DNA from: Candidatus Thermoplasmatota archaeon
Lineage (GTDB): Archaea > Thermoplasmatota > SW-10-69-26 > JACQPN01 > JAIVGT01
DNA: 48,631 nucleotides
Assembly: GCA_035541015.1 (NCBI GenBank)
Contig: DATLFM010000094.1
Coordinates: forward strand, 1-48,631
Direction of reading: 5' to 3'
Position 1 is the stretch's first letter; the number at the start of each line of letters is the position of its first letter. Positions 1 through 7,603 of the stretch are shown here, in pieces. The notes under the pieces were generated by a model that was not told the DNA's origin, did not search any database, and saw nothing but the letters and a program-made list of their open reading frames with translations. A program made the position numbers and the translations under genes.

Positions 1-279
1 ATCGAGGTCGCGCCGCCCGAACCGACCGAGCCTGCGCCTGCGGCCTCCCCGCCGCCCCCGTCGCCCGCCTCCGACGAGCCGCTTCGGCGCGCCCTCCAGG
101 ACTTCCAGCTCATCTTCGCCGCCAAGGATCAGGAAAAGCAGGAGCTTTCCCAGCTTTGCGAGCGGATTGAAGCGCTTGAGGACCAGCTCTCCCGGACGGA
201 GGAGTACGTCCGCAGCGTGATCCTCGCCCGCCGGCAGAGCCGCCCCCCCGGGGAGCTTGGTCCCGGCCTTTCCCCCTGA
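1..279 (+). CDS. C-terminal part of an unknown coiled-coil protein (5' end outside window)
   Basis: The frame is open from base 1 to a TGA at 277-279, giving 92 residues. A Pro/Ala/Glu-rich linker (residues 1-27) is followed by a charged stretch from about residue 28 to 80 with heptad-like spacing (LQDFQLIF, LCERIEALEDQL) that should form a coiled coil, then a short Pro/Gly tail. No family is recognised. It ends 95 bases before the first archaellin, which has its own TATA box, so it is probably a separate transcript. An archaellum or chemotaxis role is possible from position only. Confidence 0.55.
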   Translation: MEVAPPEPTEPAPAASPPPPSPASDEPLRRALQDFQLIFAAKDQEKQELSQLCERIEALEDQLSRTEEYVRSVILARRQSRPPGELGPGLSP

Positions 280-332
280 TCCGGCCCGGGCTCCAAAAGT
301 CCCGATTTGGGGGATTCGTCCGTTTGCTCCGG

Positions 333-340
333 CTTTATTA
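333..340 (+). promoter_or_regulatory. TATA box of first archaellin gene
   Basis: CTTTATTA stands out in GC-rich surroundings. A start site about 25 bases downstream would leave a short leader that keeps the GGTGA Shine-Dalgarno at 365-369, just before the ATG at 374. Confidence 0.6.
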
Positions 341-373
341 GATTCTGACGCCGATCGGGCTTCCGGTGACGAG

Positions 374-1015
374 ATGAGAGCCAACCGGACAGCCCTACGT
401 TTGCGGAGCGAGCGGGCCGAGGTTGGCATCGGCACCATGATCGTGTTCATCGCGACGACGCTTGTCGCCGCGATCGCGGCCGCCGTGCTCATCGACACAA
501 GCGGCAAGTTGCAGGAGCGCTCCACGCGCACCGGCCAGGAGACCACGCAGCAGGTGGCCAGCAACCTCATGGTCGAATACATCGTCGCCCTGCGCGACGA
601 GTGGGACGGCCTTGGCAACCTCTCCTCCACCCTCAACTGGACCCAGATCTACCTCGGCCTTGCGCCGGGGGCAAGCAACGTGGACCTCGCGCAGATGCGC
701 GTCCAGGTCCGCGACGGCCACAACCAGCTCATCTTCCAGTACAGCAGCGAGAACCCTTGGACGGGCGCGGCGCTCGTGGGCACCTTCAACACGACGGCGA
801 TCCGAGACGCCGACGGCTCCTTCACGGCCGCCACGCCGGTCATGAACGCGGGGGACCTCATCCGCGTCTCGATCGCCAACGGACCCAACGGGTTCGATTG
901 GGGCCCGCGACGGGAGGTCTTGATGTACCTCATCCCCGAGGTGGGCAACCGCGTGCAGGTCGGTTTCCAGACGCCGGCGAGCTTCGGCACCGACTCCATC
1001 ATTACGCTGAAGTAG
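374..1015 (+). CDS. arlB: Archaellin 1 (archaellum filament protein)
   Basis: A 213-residue archaellin, the subunit of the archaeal swimming filament. The N-terminus is typical: a short basic leader (MRANRTALRLRSERA), then [20 protein letters not shown], the hydrophobic helix that packs in the filament core. Prepilin peptidase (ArlK/FlaK type) is expected to cut just before this helix. The C-terminal half is the beta-rich outer domain with conserved blocks RDADGSF and PVMNAGDLI. NxS/T sequons (NLS, NWT, NTT) suggest N-glycosylation. ATG 374 is chosen over an upstream in-frame start because of the GGTGA at 365-369 and because the same MRAN start recurs in archaellins 2 to 4. Confidence 0.95.
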   Translation: MRANRTALRLRSERAEVGIGTMIVFIATTLVAAIAAAVLIDTSGKLQERSTRTGQETTQQVASNLMVEYIVALRDEWDGLGNLSSTLNWTQIYLGLAPGASNVDLAQMRVQVRDGHNQLIFQYSSENPWTGAALVGTFNTTAIRDADGSFTAATPVMNAGDLIRVSIANGPNGFDWGPRREVLMYLIPEVGNRVQVGFQTPASFGTDSIITLK

Positions 1016-1144
1016 CGGCATCCATCAACAGGAAAATCGTGCGCCAGCGCGCGCTTTCTCGCCGACGGTCGCCGCGGTTGCGGCGGCCGTGTGTGCGGAC
1101 TTTCGAAAGCGGGTGTTTGTGCGGTTCTCCCATTCGATGGGGGG

Positions 1145-1152
1145 TTATTATA
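1145..1152 (+). promoter_or_regulatory. TATA box of archaellin 2
   Basis: TTATTATA lies about 35 bases before the ATG at 1185. A start near 1174 would place the GGTGA (1176-1180) at the extreme 5' end of the message. The 169-base gap after archaellin 1 thus holds a separate promoter; I see nothing else in it. Confidence 0.6.
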
Positions 1153-1184
1153 GCGGGCCGACATTCGATCCGCCGGTGACGAGC

Positions 1185-1796
1185 ATGCGGGCCAACCGCA
1201 ACGCCATTGACAAGCGAAGGGACCAAGCTGAGGTCGGCATCGGCACCATGATCGTTTTCATCGCCACCGTCCTGGTGGCGGCGATCGCGGCCGCCGTCCT
1301 CATCGACACGAGCGGGAAGCTGCAGGAGCGCTCCACGCGCACCGGGCAGCAGACGACTGAGCAGGTCGCAAGCAACCTGCAGGTGGACAGCATCATCGGC
1401 CTGCGCGACGCGGCGTCCGATGCTGGCATCAAGGACACCGAGGTCTACGTGGCGCTTGCGCCCGGCGCAAGCTCGGTGGACTTGAACGAGCTGCGAATCA
1501 TCGTTCGCACCGGCGCGGCCCAGTCGGTCCTCCGGTACGTGAACGGCGCCGCCTCGGCGACCGAGTTCTCGGCCGCAAAGGTGCGGGACGCCGACGGCGG
1601 CTGGACCGCCGCGAACCCCGTGATGAACGCGGGGGACCTCGTCAAGCTGCAGATCGACAACACGGCGATCAGCCAGGAATGGACCCCGCGCACGTCCGTC
1701 GTTCTCGAATTCTCGCCGGAGGTCGGCAACCAGATCGTCGTCGGCTTCCAGACGCCGAACAGCTACGGCGGGGACACCATCATCCGCCTCAAGTGA
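1185..1796 (+). CDS. arlB: Archaellin 2
   Basis: A 203-residue archaellin, very close to archaellin 1 in the leader and N-terminal helix ([20 protein letters not shown], then [20 protein letters not shown]) and divergent in the exposed domain. The blocks RDADGGWTAANPVMNAGDLV and the EVGNQIVVGFQTP end are shared. The MRAN start at 1185, with GGTGA upstream, is preferred over an upstream in-frame ATG at 1089, which would add 32 residues unlike any archaellin leader. Archaellin 3 follows after 24 bases, so both are probably on one message. Confidence 0.95.
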   Translation: MRANRNAIDKRRDQAEVGIGTMIVFIATVLVAAIAAAVLIDTSGKLQERSTRTGQQTTEQVASNLQVDSIIGLRDAASDAGIKDTEVYVALAPGASSVDLNELRIIVRTGAAQSVLRYVNGAASATEFSAAKVRDADGGWTAANPVMNAGDLVKLQIDNTAISQEWTPRTSVVLEFSPEVGNQIVVGFQTPNSYGGDTIIRLK

Positions 1797-1820
1797 GGAT
1801 CCTCGGAGAGTGACGAAACC

Positions 1821-2540
1821 ATGCGAGCCAACAGCAAGGCAATTCAACGCTTCCAAGACAAGGCCGAGGTCGGCATCGGCACCATGATCGTTTTCATCGC
1901 CACCGTCCTGGTGGCGGCGATCGCGGCCGCCGTCCTCATCGACACGAGCGGGAAGCTGCAGGAGCGCTCCACGCGCACCGGGCAGCAGACGACCGAGCAG
2001 GTGGCCAGCAACGTCCAGATCGAGAGCATCGTCGGCAAGCGCAACGCAACCTCCGCCGCCGGGCTCAACGAGACCGAGGTGTACATCACGCTGGCACCCG
2101 GCGCGAGCACGGTGGACCTGAAGCAGCTGCGCATCCACCTGTTCAACGGGACGAAGCAAACGGTGCTCGAGTGGTCCGGCACGAACCTCTGCACGGCCAC
2201 CGCGACGGGCTGCGCGGCCAACACCGCGTTTGCGACCGACACGGGAGCCTACGTGAACGCGACGAAGGGCAAGTACAACGCGACGGCCGTGCGCGACGCG
2301 GACGGCTCGTTCAGCTTCTCGTCGCCGGTCATGAACGCGGGGGACATGGTGAAGATCACGCTGAGCCTCTGGAAGGAAGGCCGTGACAACAACGGCGTGG
2401 CGCGCGAGGGCAACAACATGCCCTTCGAGCCCCGCGACGCGGTCACGATGATCTTCATCCCGGAGATCGGCAACCGCGTCCACGTCGGCTTCGTGACGCC
2501 GGCCACGTACGGCTCGGACACGTACATCACCCTCAAGTAG
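1821..2540 (+). CDS. arlB: Archaellin 3, long form with a cysteine pair
   Basis: A 239-residue archaellin, the longest here. The leader and core helix are almost the same as in archaellin 2, and the DNA of that segment is nearly identical, which suggests recent duplication or gene conversion. The outer domain has extra sequence around residues 115-155 that includes NLCTATATGCAAN, two cysteines seven residues apart that may form a disulfide; archaellins 1, 2 and 4 have no cysteine. Several sequons (NAT, NET, NGT) are visible. It is separated from archaellin 4 by a strong hairpin. Confidence 0.95.
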   Translation: MRANSKAIQRFQDKAEVGIGTMIVFIATVLVAAIAAAVLIDTSGKLQERSTRTGQQTTEQVASNVQIESIVGKRNATSAAGLNETEVYITLAPGASTVDLKQLRIHLFNGTKQTVLEWSGTNLCTATATGCAANTAFATDTGAYVNATKGKYNATAVRDADGSFSFSSPVMNAGDMVKITLSLWKEGRDNNGVAREGNNMPFEPRDAVTMIFIPEIGNRVHVGFVTPATYGSDTYITLK

Positions 2541-2565
2541 GGTGATCGCCGCATCGACGAACGCC

Positions 2566-2589
2566 GGGGCCGGCCACGCGGCCGGCCCC
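2566..2589 (+). terminator. Strong hairpin after archaellin 3
   Basis: GGGGCCGGCC and GGCCGGCCCC pair over 10 perfect base pairs around a 4-base loop (ACGC), followed by GTTTCTTTC. It sits 25 bases after the archaellin 3 stop and before the next SD and GTG. It may terminate or attenuate, lowering expression of archaellin 4. Confidence 0.6.
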
Positions 2590-2620
2590 GTTTCTTTCCC
2601 ATTCTCTCGAGCGTGACCCC

Positions 2621-3235
2621 GTGCGAGCCAACGCCTTTTCGCGGGACCGCCGCGGGCGGGCCGAGGTGGGCATCGGCACGATGATCGTGTTCATCGCGAC
2701 CGTGCTCATCGCGGCCATCGCCGCCGCCGTCCTCATCGACACGAGCGGCAAGCTGCAAGAACGCGCCACGCGAGCGGGGCAGGACACGACCACGCAGGTG
2801 GCCACCTTCCTCTCCGTCGACAGCATCGTGGGCCTTCGCAGCAGCGTCTCGGACGAGGGCCTCCAGACGCTCGAGGTGTACGTCTCGCTTGCCGCCGGCG
2901 CCGCGGCCATGGACCTCGACCCCCTGCGCATCCAGCTGGGCAACGGCACGATGCGCCTCACGCTTGCCTACACAAGCGGCGCGCCGGGCGCGGGAACCTA
3001 CGCGGCCGAGGCGATCCGCGACCCCGACGGCTCGTTCTCCGCGGGCAATCCGGCCGTCACGTCGGGCGACGTCGTGAGGCTCACGATCGAGCTTGGAGCG
3101 GGGGCCAACGAGATGCCGCTTCGTCCGCGCGACGAGGTCACGATGACCTTCCTTCCCGAGGGGGGCGCCGCGCTCAACGTGGGATTCTCGACCCCGCCAT
3201 CCTACGGATCGAGCCTCATCATCCCCCTTAAGTAG
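2621..3235 (+). CDS. arlB: Archaellin 4 (GTG start)
   Basis: A 204-residue archaellin with the same leader and helix ([22 protein letters not shown]). The outer domain carries RDPDGSFSAGNPAVTSGDVV and a C-terminus (PEGGAALNVGFSTPPSYG) that has drifted from the EVGNxVxVGFQTP of archaellins 1-3. The start is GTG at 2621, fixed by the MRAN motif. No clear TATA box lies between the preceding hairpin and this gene, so it probably depends on read-through from archaellins 2 and 3. It could be a minor or terminal filament subunit; that is inference. Confidence 0.93.
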   Translation: MRANAFSRDRRGRAEVGIGTMIVFIATVLIAAIAAAVLIDTSGKLQERATRAGQDTTTQVATFLSVDSIVGLRSSVSDEGLQTLEVYVSLAAGAAAMDLDPLRIQLGNGTMRLTLAYTSGAPGAGTYAAEAIRDPDGSFSAGNPAVTSGDVVRLTIELGAGANEMPLRPRDEVTMTFLPEGGAALNVGFSTPPSYGSSLIIPLK

Positions 3236-3302
3236 GGAGCCGGTTCCCGGGCCGCGACCGGGTTGATTGCTGCCAAGCGTCGGGGGACCCGGAGCAAGGA
3301 CC

Positions 3303-3309
3303 ATATACA
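3303..3309 (+). promoter_or_regulatory. TATA box of the divergent archaellin-like gene
   Basis: ATATACA lies about 29 bases before ATG 3335, fitting a nearly leaderless transcript from its own promoter. Confidence 0.5.
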
Positions 3310-3334
3310 GGGACCGCGAAAACCACGGCGCGGG

Positions 3335-4051
3335 ATGGGCATGGTCGAGCGCACCGTTCGTCGTTTCGTTGGCGCCTCCGCGCGCAAGGACGACGCCGGG
3401 GCCGCAAGCCTCCTCACCGTCGCCTTCGTGCTCGTGGGCATCGGCGCCGCAAGCTTGGGGGCAAGCTTCCTCATCAGCTCCGCCACGAAGATGGGCGAGG
3501 ATTCGCGCGCGTTTGCCGACGAGCGAACGGGGGGCAGCGATCCGGCCACGATGCAGGTCCTCGAGATCCGCGCGCGGGTGGACGCGCCGGGCCTCGAAAT
3601 CCGCGAACTCCTGGGCGTCCCGGCGTGGTCGGGGCCCGTGGACCTTCGCTCGGTGCGCATCGTGCTCGAGATCCGCGGGACCTCCCACACGTTCACGTTC
3701 TCCCAGGAAGCCGGTCCGGGCATTTTCGTCGCCTCCGCGCTTCGCGACAACGACGGCTCCACGTCGCAGGAGCCGCCGGTGGCAAACGCGGGCGACCTCG
3801 TCGAGATCCACCTGCGCGTGCCCGAGGGCATCTACGTGCCGGGCCGCGCGGTCGAGATCCAGCAGACCCTCCACGTGGGAGACTCCGTCGCCGTCCGCCA
3901 GACCGTCCGCGTCCCCGCGGCCCTACCCTCGGGTTCCATCGCCCGCATCACGGGACTTGAACCCGTCCCAGAGGACGGCCCAGGGGAACAGGACCATGGG
4001 TCGAGGGAGACCTGGGTCCCCGTGGCTTCCCGTCCAGCGTTTATCTCCTAG
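3335..4051 (+). CDS. Divergent archaellin-like protein
   Basis: A 238-residue protein with archaellin layout but poor identity. A basic leader ([21 protein letters not shown]) precedes a hydrophobic helix ([20 protein letters not shown]) and then a beta-rich domain in which ALRDNDGS and [12 protein letters not shown] match the archaellin blocks RDADGSF and PVMNAGDLV. The invariant EVGIGT is replaced, and a C-terminal tail of about 30 residues ([14 protein letters not shown] region) is extra. The start at 3335 is chosen from TATA spacing; ATG 3341 is possible. It lies between archaellins 4 and 5, so it may be a minor filament component, cap, adaptor or pilin. Function is unproven. Confidence 0.75.
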   Translation: MGMVERTVRRFVGASARKDDAGAASLLTVAFVLVGIGAASLGASFLISSATKMGEDSRAFADERTGGSDPATMQVLEIRARVDAPGLEIRELLGVPAWSGPVDLRSVRIVLEIRGTSHTFTFSQEAGPGIFVASALRDNDGSTSQEPPVANAGDLVEIHLRVPEGIYVPGRAVEIQQTLHVGDSVAVRQTVRVPAALPSGSIARITGLEPVPEDGPGEQDHGSRETWVPVASRPAFIS

Positions 4052-4082
4052 CACGAACGAAACGGGTTCGGGTGACATCGGC

Positions 4083-4691
4083 ATGAAGGCTTGCCGCAAG
4101 GCGTTGGAACGGAACGATCGCGCCGAGGTCGGGATCGGCACGATGATCGTCTTCATCGCGACGGTCCTCGTCGCCGCCATCGCCGCCTCGGTCCTCATCG
4201 ACACGAGCGGGAAGCTCCAGGAGCGCTCCACGCGCACCGGCCAGGAGACGACCCAGCAGGTGGCAAGCAACCTTCAGGTCAACAGCATCACGGGCAAGCG
4301 CGCCTCCCTGTCCGAGGCGAACATGACCATGATGAACATCACGCTTAGCGTGGCTCCGGGCGCGCAGAGCATCGATCTCTCGCAGCTCATGATCCAGATG
4401 AACACCGGGCAGCGCGTGACCGTGCTCGGCTGGACGAGCGGGACGGAGTCGCAGGGCAAGTTCAACACGACGGCCCTGCGCGACGCCGACGGGTCGTTCA
4501 CGTTCCTCAACCCGGTCATCAACGCGGGGGACCTCGTGGTCGTGAACATCAACCTCACGGCCGACAGCCTCCAGCTCTCGGCCCGCAAGCCCATGGAGAT
4601 CCTGCTCGTGCCCGAGATCGGCACGCACGTGCGCGCCGACTTCATCGCGCCGGCAAGCTACGGCACGAACCTCGTCGTGACGCTCCGGTAG
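4083..4691 (+). CDS. arlB: Archaellin 5
   Basis: A 202-residue archaellin with the conserved core helix ([21 protein letters not shown]) but a leader, [12 protein letters not shown], unlike the MRAN leaders of the others. The outer domain has [20 protein letters not shown] and several sequons (NMT, NIT, NTT, NLT). A TATA-like GTTTATC at 4039-4045 and GGTGA at 4071-4075 precede the ATG. Its different leader and own promoter suggest separate regulation. It is the archaellin nearest to the motor genes. Confidence 0.95.
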   Translation: MKACRKALERNDRAEVGIGTMIVFIATVLVAAIAASVLIDTSGKLQERSTRTGQETTQQVASNLQVNSITGKRASLSEANMTMMNITLSVAPGAQSIDLSQLMIQMNTGQRVTVLGWTSGTESQGKFNTTALRDADGSFTFLNPVINAGDLVVVNINLTADSLQLSARKPMEILLVPEIGTHVRADFIAPASYGTNLVVTLR

Positions 4692-4704
4692 AGCGGTCGC
4701 CGAA

Positions 4705-4734
4705 GGGTTTACTGCGCATGTGCGCAGGAAACCC
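4705..4734. promoter_or_regulatory. Palindrome upstream of arlCE (copy 1 of a shared motif)
   Basis: GGGTTT-A-CTGCGCA-TG-TGCGCAG-G-AAACCC is a near-perfect inverted repeat. The inner 22 bases (4709-4730) match the site at 46287-46308 in 20 of 22 positions, differing only in the two central bases. A TATA-like CTTAAAG follows at 4737-4743 and a better one, GTTATATC, at 4811-4818. It could be a regulator binding site for the archaellum motor genes or a terminator for archaellin 5; the second copy favours the first. Confidence 0.55.
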
Positions 4735-4895
4735 GTCTTAAAGCGGCGGTGTTCTCCCGAAAGTCCGGTTTCCCCACCGACGCTTCCGGGAAAACGCCCC
4801 GTCCGTTCCGGTTATATCCCACCGCGCGTCGCAATACGTTCCCGGGTGACGGCGAGCCGACCGGCGGGATCGGCTTGCGCCCCGAGGTGAGACTC

Positions 4896-5948
4896 ATGTT
4901 CGGACGAGGGAAGAAGGAGGAGGGCCTCGCGGCCGCGCCGCCTGCGGCCGCCGCGCCGGCAATCGCCCCCGCGGCTGCGCCCGCGCCGCAGCCTCCCCCC
5001 GCGCCGCCGCCGTCGGCGCCCGCCGTTCCTCCCGCCGCTCCGGTTCCAGGCGCCGCGCAGCCCGAGCCGTGGATGCAGGACCTCTCCGAGAAGATCACGC
5101 TTCTGGCCAAGAGCGTCGACAGCGAGCGGGACACCATGAAGGGCTTCACCGACAAGGTGGGCCGCATGGAGGAGCGCATGAAGTTCCTCCTCAACCTCTC
5201 GGAAGTCCTCTCGATGAACTACAATCCGTTCCTCGGCCACGAGGAGGCCGAGCCCTTCGCCGGGGGCGCCAACATGACGCGCCCGACGCCGGGCAACGGA
5301 AACGGCGTCCGCGAGATCGTGCCGGTCGTGCCCGAAGACGACGCGCCCGTCGCGCTAGCCGTCCCGGGGATCGCCCCGGCTCAACCGGCGCCCGCCGACG
5401 CTGCGGCGCCCGCTCCCGCTCCGCCTTCCCTGGGCCTCGACGCGCTGCTTCCTCCCTCCGACCCGTCGCCCGGCTCCGCCGGGCCGGCCCCCGCGGCGAG
5501 CGCTCTGGCCCCGGCTCTCTCGTTCCCGCCGATGCCCCCGCTCATGAAGGCCCCATCCGTGCCCGTCTCGGGCATGTGGAAGGGCCCGCCGGGCGTGCCC
5601 GTGGCGGAGATGAGCGCGCAGGGATTGCGCGAGTCGTACGTCACGCTGCAATGGTTCGAGTACATGCTCCAGACGGTGGAGCCGCAAGACCTCCACCGCT
5701 TCATCGACTACTACCGCGAGGTGGGCTGGATCGGCGAGGAGGTGCACCAGTGGATGCGCAACCTCGCGCAGGGCATCGCGCCGCGGGACGAGTCCGCGCC
5801 GCCCTCGCGCGTGGTCGATCCCAAGGAGCTCGTCCACATCCACATGACAAGCCTCCGGTTCCTTGACTACCTCGCGGGCAACCGCCTCAACGAGGGCGAG
5901 GTCGTGCAGCTTGAACACGCGATCAAGCGCCTGGCCAAGCGCGGATAG
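4896..5948 (+). CDS. arlCE: Archaellum accessory protein ArlC/E fusion
   Basis: A 350-residue soluble protein of the archaellum motor switch region, thought to link chemotaxis input to the ArlH-ArlI-ArlJ motor. A Pro/Ala-rich segment (residues 10-55) leads to a helical ArlC-like region (about 60-110, SEKITLLAKSVDSERDTMKG), a long Pro/Ala linker, then the ArlD/E domain (about 225-345) with LRESYVTLQWFEYMLQ and FIDYYREVGWIGEEV. Fused C and E parts are typical of Euryarchaeota. ATG 4896 is preferred over an in-frame GTG at 4749 because GTTATATC at 4811-4818 lies between them and GAGGTGA precedes the ATG. Confidence 0.9.
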   Translation: MFGRGKKEEGLAAAPPAAAAPAIAPAAAPAPQPPPAPPPSAPAVPPAAPVPGAAQPEPWMQDLSEKITLLAKSVDSERDTMKGFTDKVGRMEERMKFLLNLSEVLSMNYNPFLGHEEAEPFAGGANMTRPTPGNGNGVREIVPVVPEDDAPVALAVPGIAPAQPAPADAAAPAPAPPSLGLDALLPPSDPSPGSAGPAPAASALAPALSFPPMPPLMKAPSVPVSGMWKGPPGVPVAEMSAQGLRESYVTLQWFEYMLQTVEPQDLHRFIDYYREVGWIGEEVHQWMRNLAQGIAPRDESAPPSRVVDPKELVHIHMTSLRFLDYLAGNRLNEGEVVQLEHAIKRLAKRG

Positions 5949-5971
5949 CCGAACGCGGGGGGTGTGGGGCG

Positions 5972-6406
5972 ATGGGGTTCAGCCTGATCGTGGTGGCGAC
6001 GATTCTCCTCACCGCGGGCCTGTTCGTGCTCACGCAGACGACAGGAGCGTTCCTCAACGCGCAGAAGAAGGTCCTGGAAGGCGTGAACGACGCGCAATCG
6101 CGCCTCGAGCGCGCCGCGCAAGGGGCCCTTCGCGTCGACGACGTCGTCTTCGAGGCATCGGGCACGCCGCGGGCGGTGATCACGGCCTTCAACGACGGCG
6201 CGGTCACGTACAACGCTAGCTTGGTGAACGTGCTGCTCGACGGCGTCGTGCGCGACGCCAACGTGACAAGCGTGCTCGTGGAAGGGGCGGAAACGCTCGT
6301 GTGGCCCCCCAAGACGACGCTTGTGCTGGAGGTCGCCAACCCGCAGCTTCCCGCCCACGTGGCGCTTGCCGCGCCCGACGGCAAGATGGCCTTCTGGAGG
6401 GAGTGA
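5972..6406 (+). CDS. arlF: Archaellum stator protein ArlF
   Basis: A 144-residue membrane-anchored protein. An N-terminal helix (GFSLIVVATILLTAGLFVL) precedes a beta-sandwich domain. ArlF and ArlG anchor the motor to the S-layer as a stator complex. It follows arlCE by 23 bases and precedes arlG by one base, so all are co-transcribed. The pattern MGFSLIVVATILLTAG followed by AFLNAQKKVLEGVNDAQSRL is usual for the family. Confidence 0.88.
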   Translation: MGFSLIVVATILLTAGLFVLTQTTGAFLNAQKKVLEGVNDAQSRLERAAQGALRVDDVVFEASGTPRAVITAFNDGAVTYNASLVNVLLDGVVRDANVTSVLVEGAETLVWPPKTTLVLEVANPQLPAHVALAAPDGKMAFWRE

Positions 6407-6407
6407 C

Positions 6408-6848
6408 GTGGCGTCGTCGGCCGTCACGGAGATGGTCTTCCTCATCGCCGGGATCCTCCTTGCGGGGTCGCTCGTCGTGATCGTAGGCGGCGTGTCAAAC
6501 GACCTTTCCGGAGGGCTCGACGCGCGCGGGGCGGGCGTCGCGCGGAGCCTGCGCACGGACGTCGCCATCGTGAACGATCCGTTCCAGATGAACTCGGACG
6601 ATCTCGTGCTCTACGTGAAGAACACGGGAACGGCCAACGTGCGCGTGACCCTGCTCACGGTCCTCCTCGACGGTCGTGTGTACACGAACGCGACCTTCGA
6701 CGTGCTCGGAAGCGACGACGACGACACGATCCGGCCCGGCGAGGTCGCGCAGGTCGCGGTCGCCGGGATCGTCCCGACGGGGGACCACCGGGCGCGCGTG
6801 GTGACGGAGAGCGGCATCGCCGCCGAGATCGAATTCCGGAGGAGCTAG
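6408..6848 (+). CDS. arlG: Archaellum stator protein ArlG
   Basis: A 146-residue protein with an N-terminal membrane helix (AVTEMVFLIAGILLAGSLVVI) and a beta-sandwich ending in GIAAEIEFRRS. In known systems ArlG filaments are capped by ArlF dimers and bind the S-layer. GTG at 6408 is chosen because it starts just before the hydrophobic helix and one base after the arlF stop. The next gene begins one base after its stop, indicating translational coupling. Confidence 0.88.
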   Translation: MASSAVTEMVFLIAGILLAGSLVVIVGGVSNDLSGGLDARGAGVARSLRTDVAIVNDPFQMNSDDLVLYVKNTGTANVRVTLLTVLLDGRVYTNATFDVLGSDDDDTIRPGEVAQVAVAGIVPTGDHRARVVTESGIAAEIEFRRS

Positions 6849-6849
6849 G

Positions 6850-7566
6850 ATGCAGCCGTACGGCTTCGGCCTCGACCGCGACGAGCTCTGCGAGCGCTTC
6901 GGGGGCGGCCTTCCCCGCGGCTCGCTCGTCATCGTCGAGGGCGAGTACGGGGCGGGCAAGTCCATCTTAAGCCAGCGTCTTTCCTACGGCCTCGTCCAGA
7001 ACGGCCACTCCGTGACCTACGTCTCGACCGAGCTCACGACGGCGGGCTTCCTCGACCAGATGGAGAGCCTCAAGTACGACGTCGAGAAGGCCGTCGTCGA
7101 GGAGCGCCTCGTCTTCATCCCCGTCTACCCGCTCCTCGGGGCGCGCGCGCCGCGTCACGACCTCCTCCGGCGCGTCGTGCGCACCCAGAAGATGTACACG
7201 AAGGACGTCATCCTCTTCGACAGCTTCTCGAAGTTCCTGGCCGACCACGAGCGCATGAGCGGCTCAAGCGCCGCGGCCATGGAGCAGATCGAGGAGGCCC
7301 TCTACCTCTTCAAGCGCCTGAACTCGCTGGGCAAGACGATCGTCGTGAACTTCGAGTCGGGCCAGGTGCGCGACGAGGTCGCAAGCCTGTTCAAGGAGAG
7401 CGCCGACATGTTCCTGTCGCTCAAGTTCGAGCTCCTGGGCAACGTGGCGGCGCGGCGCATCGTGGTGAACCGGCTGTCGCGGGCCCAGGGTCGCTTCGGC
7501 GACGTCATCGGGTACCGGGTCGAGCCGGGGGTGGGGATCGTGATCGAGATCAAGTCGGTCGTCTGA
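6850..7566 (+). CDS. arlH: Archaellum motor regulator ArlH (RecA-like ATPase)
   Basis: A 238-residue KaiC/RecA-fold protein that binds ATP and docks on the ArlI motor ring. Walker A EGEYGAGKS lies at about residues 31-39 and the Walker B-type strand VILFDSFSKFL at about 118-128. The length is usual for the family. Two ArlI paralogues follow, so this single ArlH presumably serves both. Confidence 0.93.
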   Translation: MQPYGFGLDRDELCERFGGGLPRGSLVIVEGEYGAGKSILSQRLSYGLVQNGHSVTYVSTELTTAGFLDQMESLKYDVEKAVVEERLVFIPVYPLLGARAPRHDLLRRVVRTQKMYTKDVILFDSFSKFLADHERMSGSSAAAMEQIEEALYLFKRLNSLGKTIVVNFESGQVRDEVASLFKESADMFLSLKFELLGNVAARRIVVNRLSRAQGRFGDVIGYRVEPGVGIVIEIKSVV

Positions 7567-7603
7567 GCGCCGCACGGGGGGAGAGGACACGCAGAACGAC
7601 GCG

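Noticed and set aside
4749-4895. N-terminal extension of ArlC/E from GTG 4749
   Set aside because: It would place the GTTATATC box inside the coding region, and its sequence (Arg/Pro/Thr-rich) is unlike ArlC; ATG 4896 has GAGGTGA upstream.
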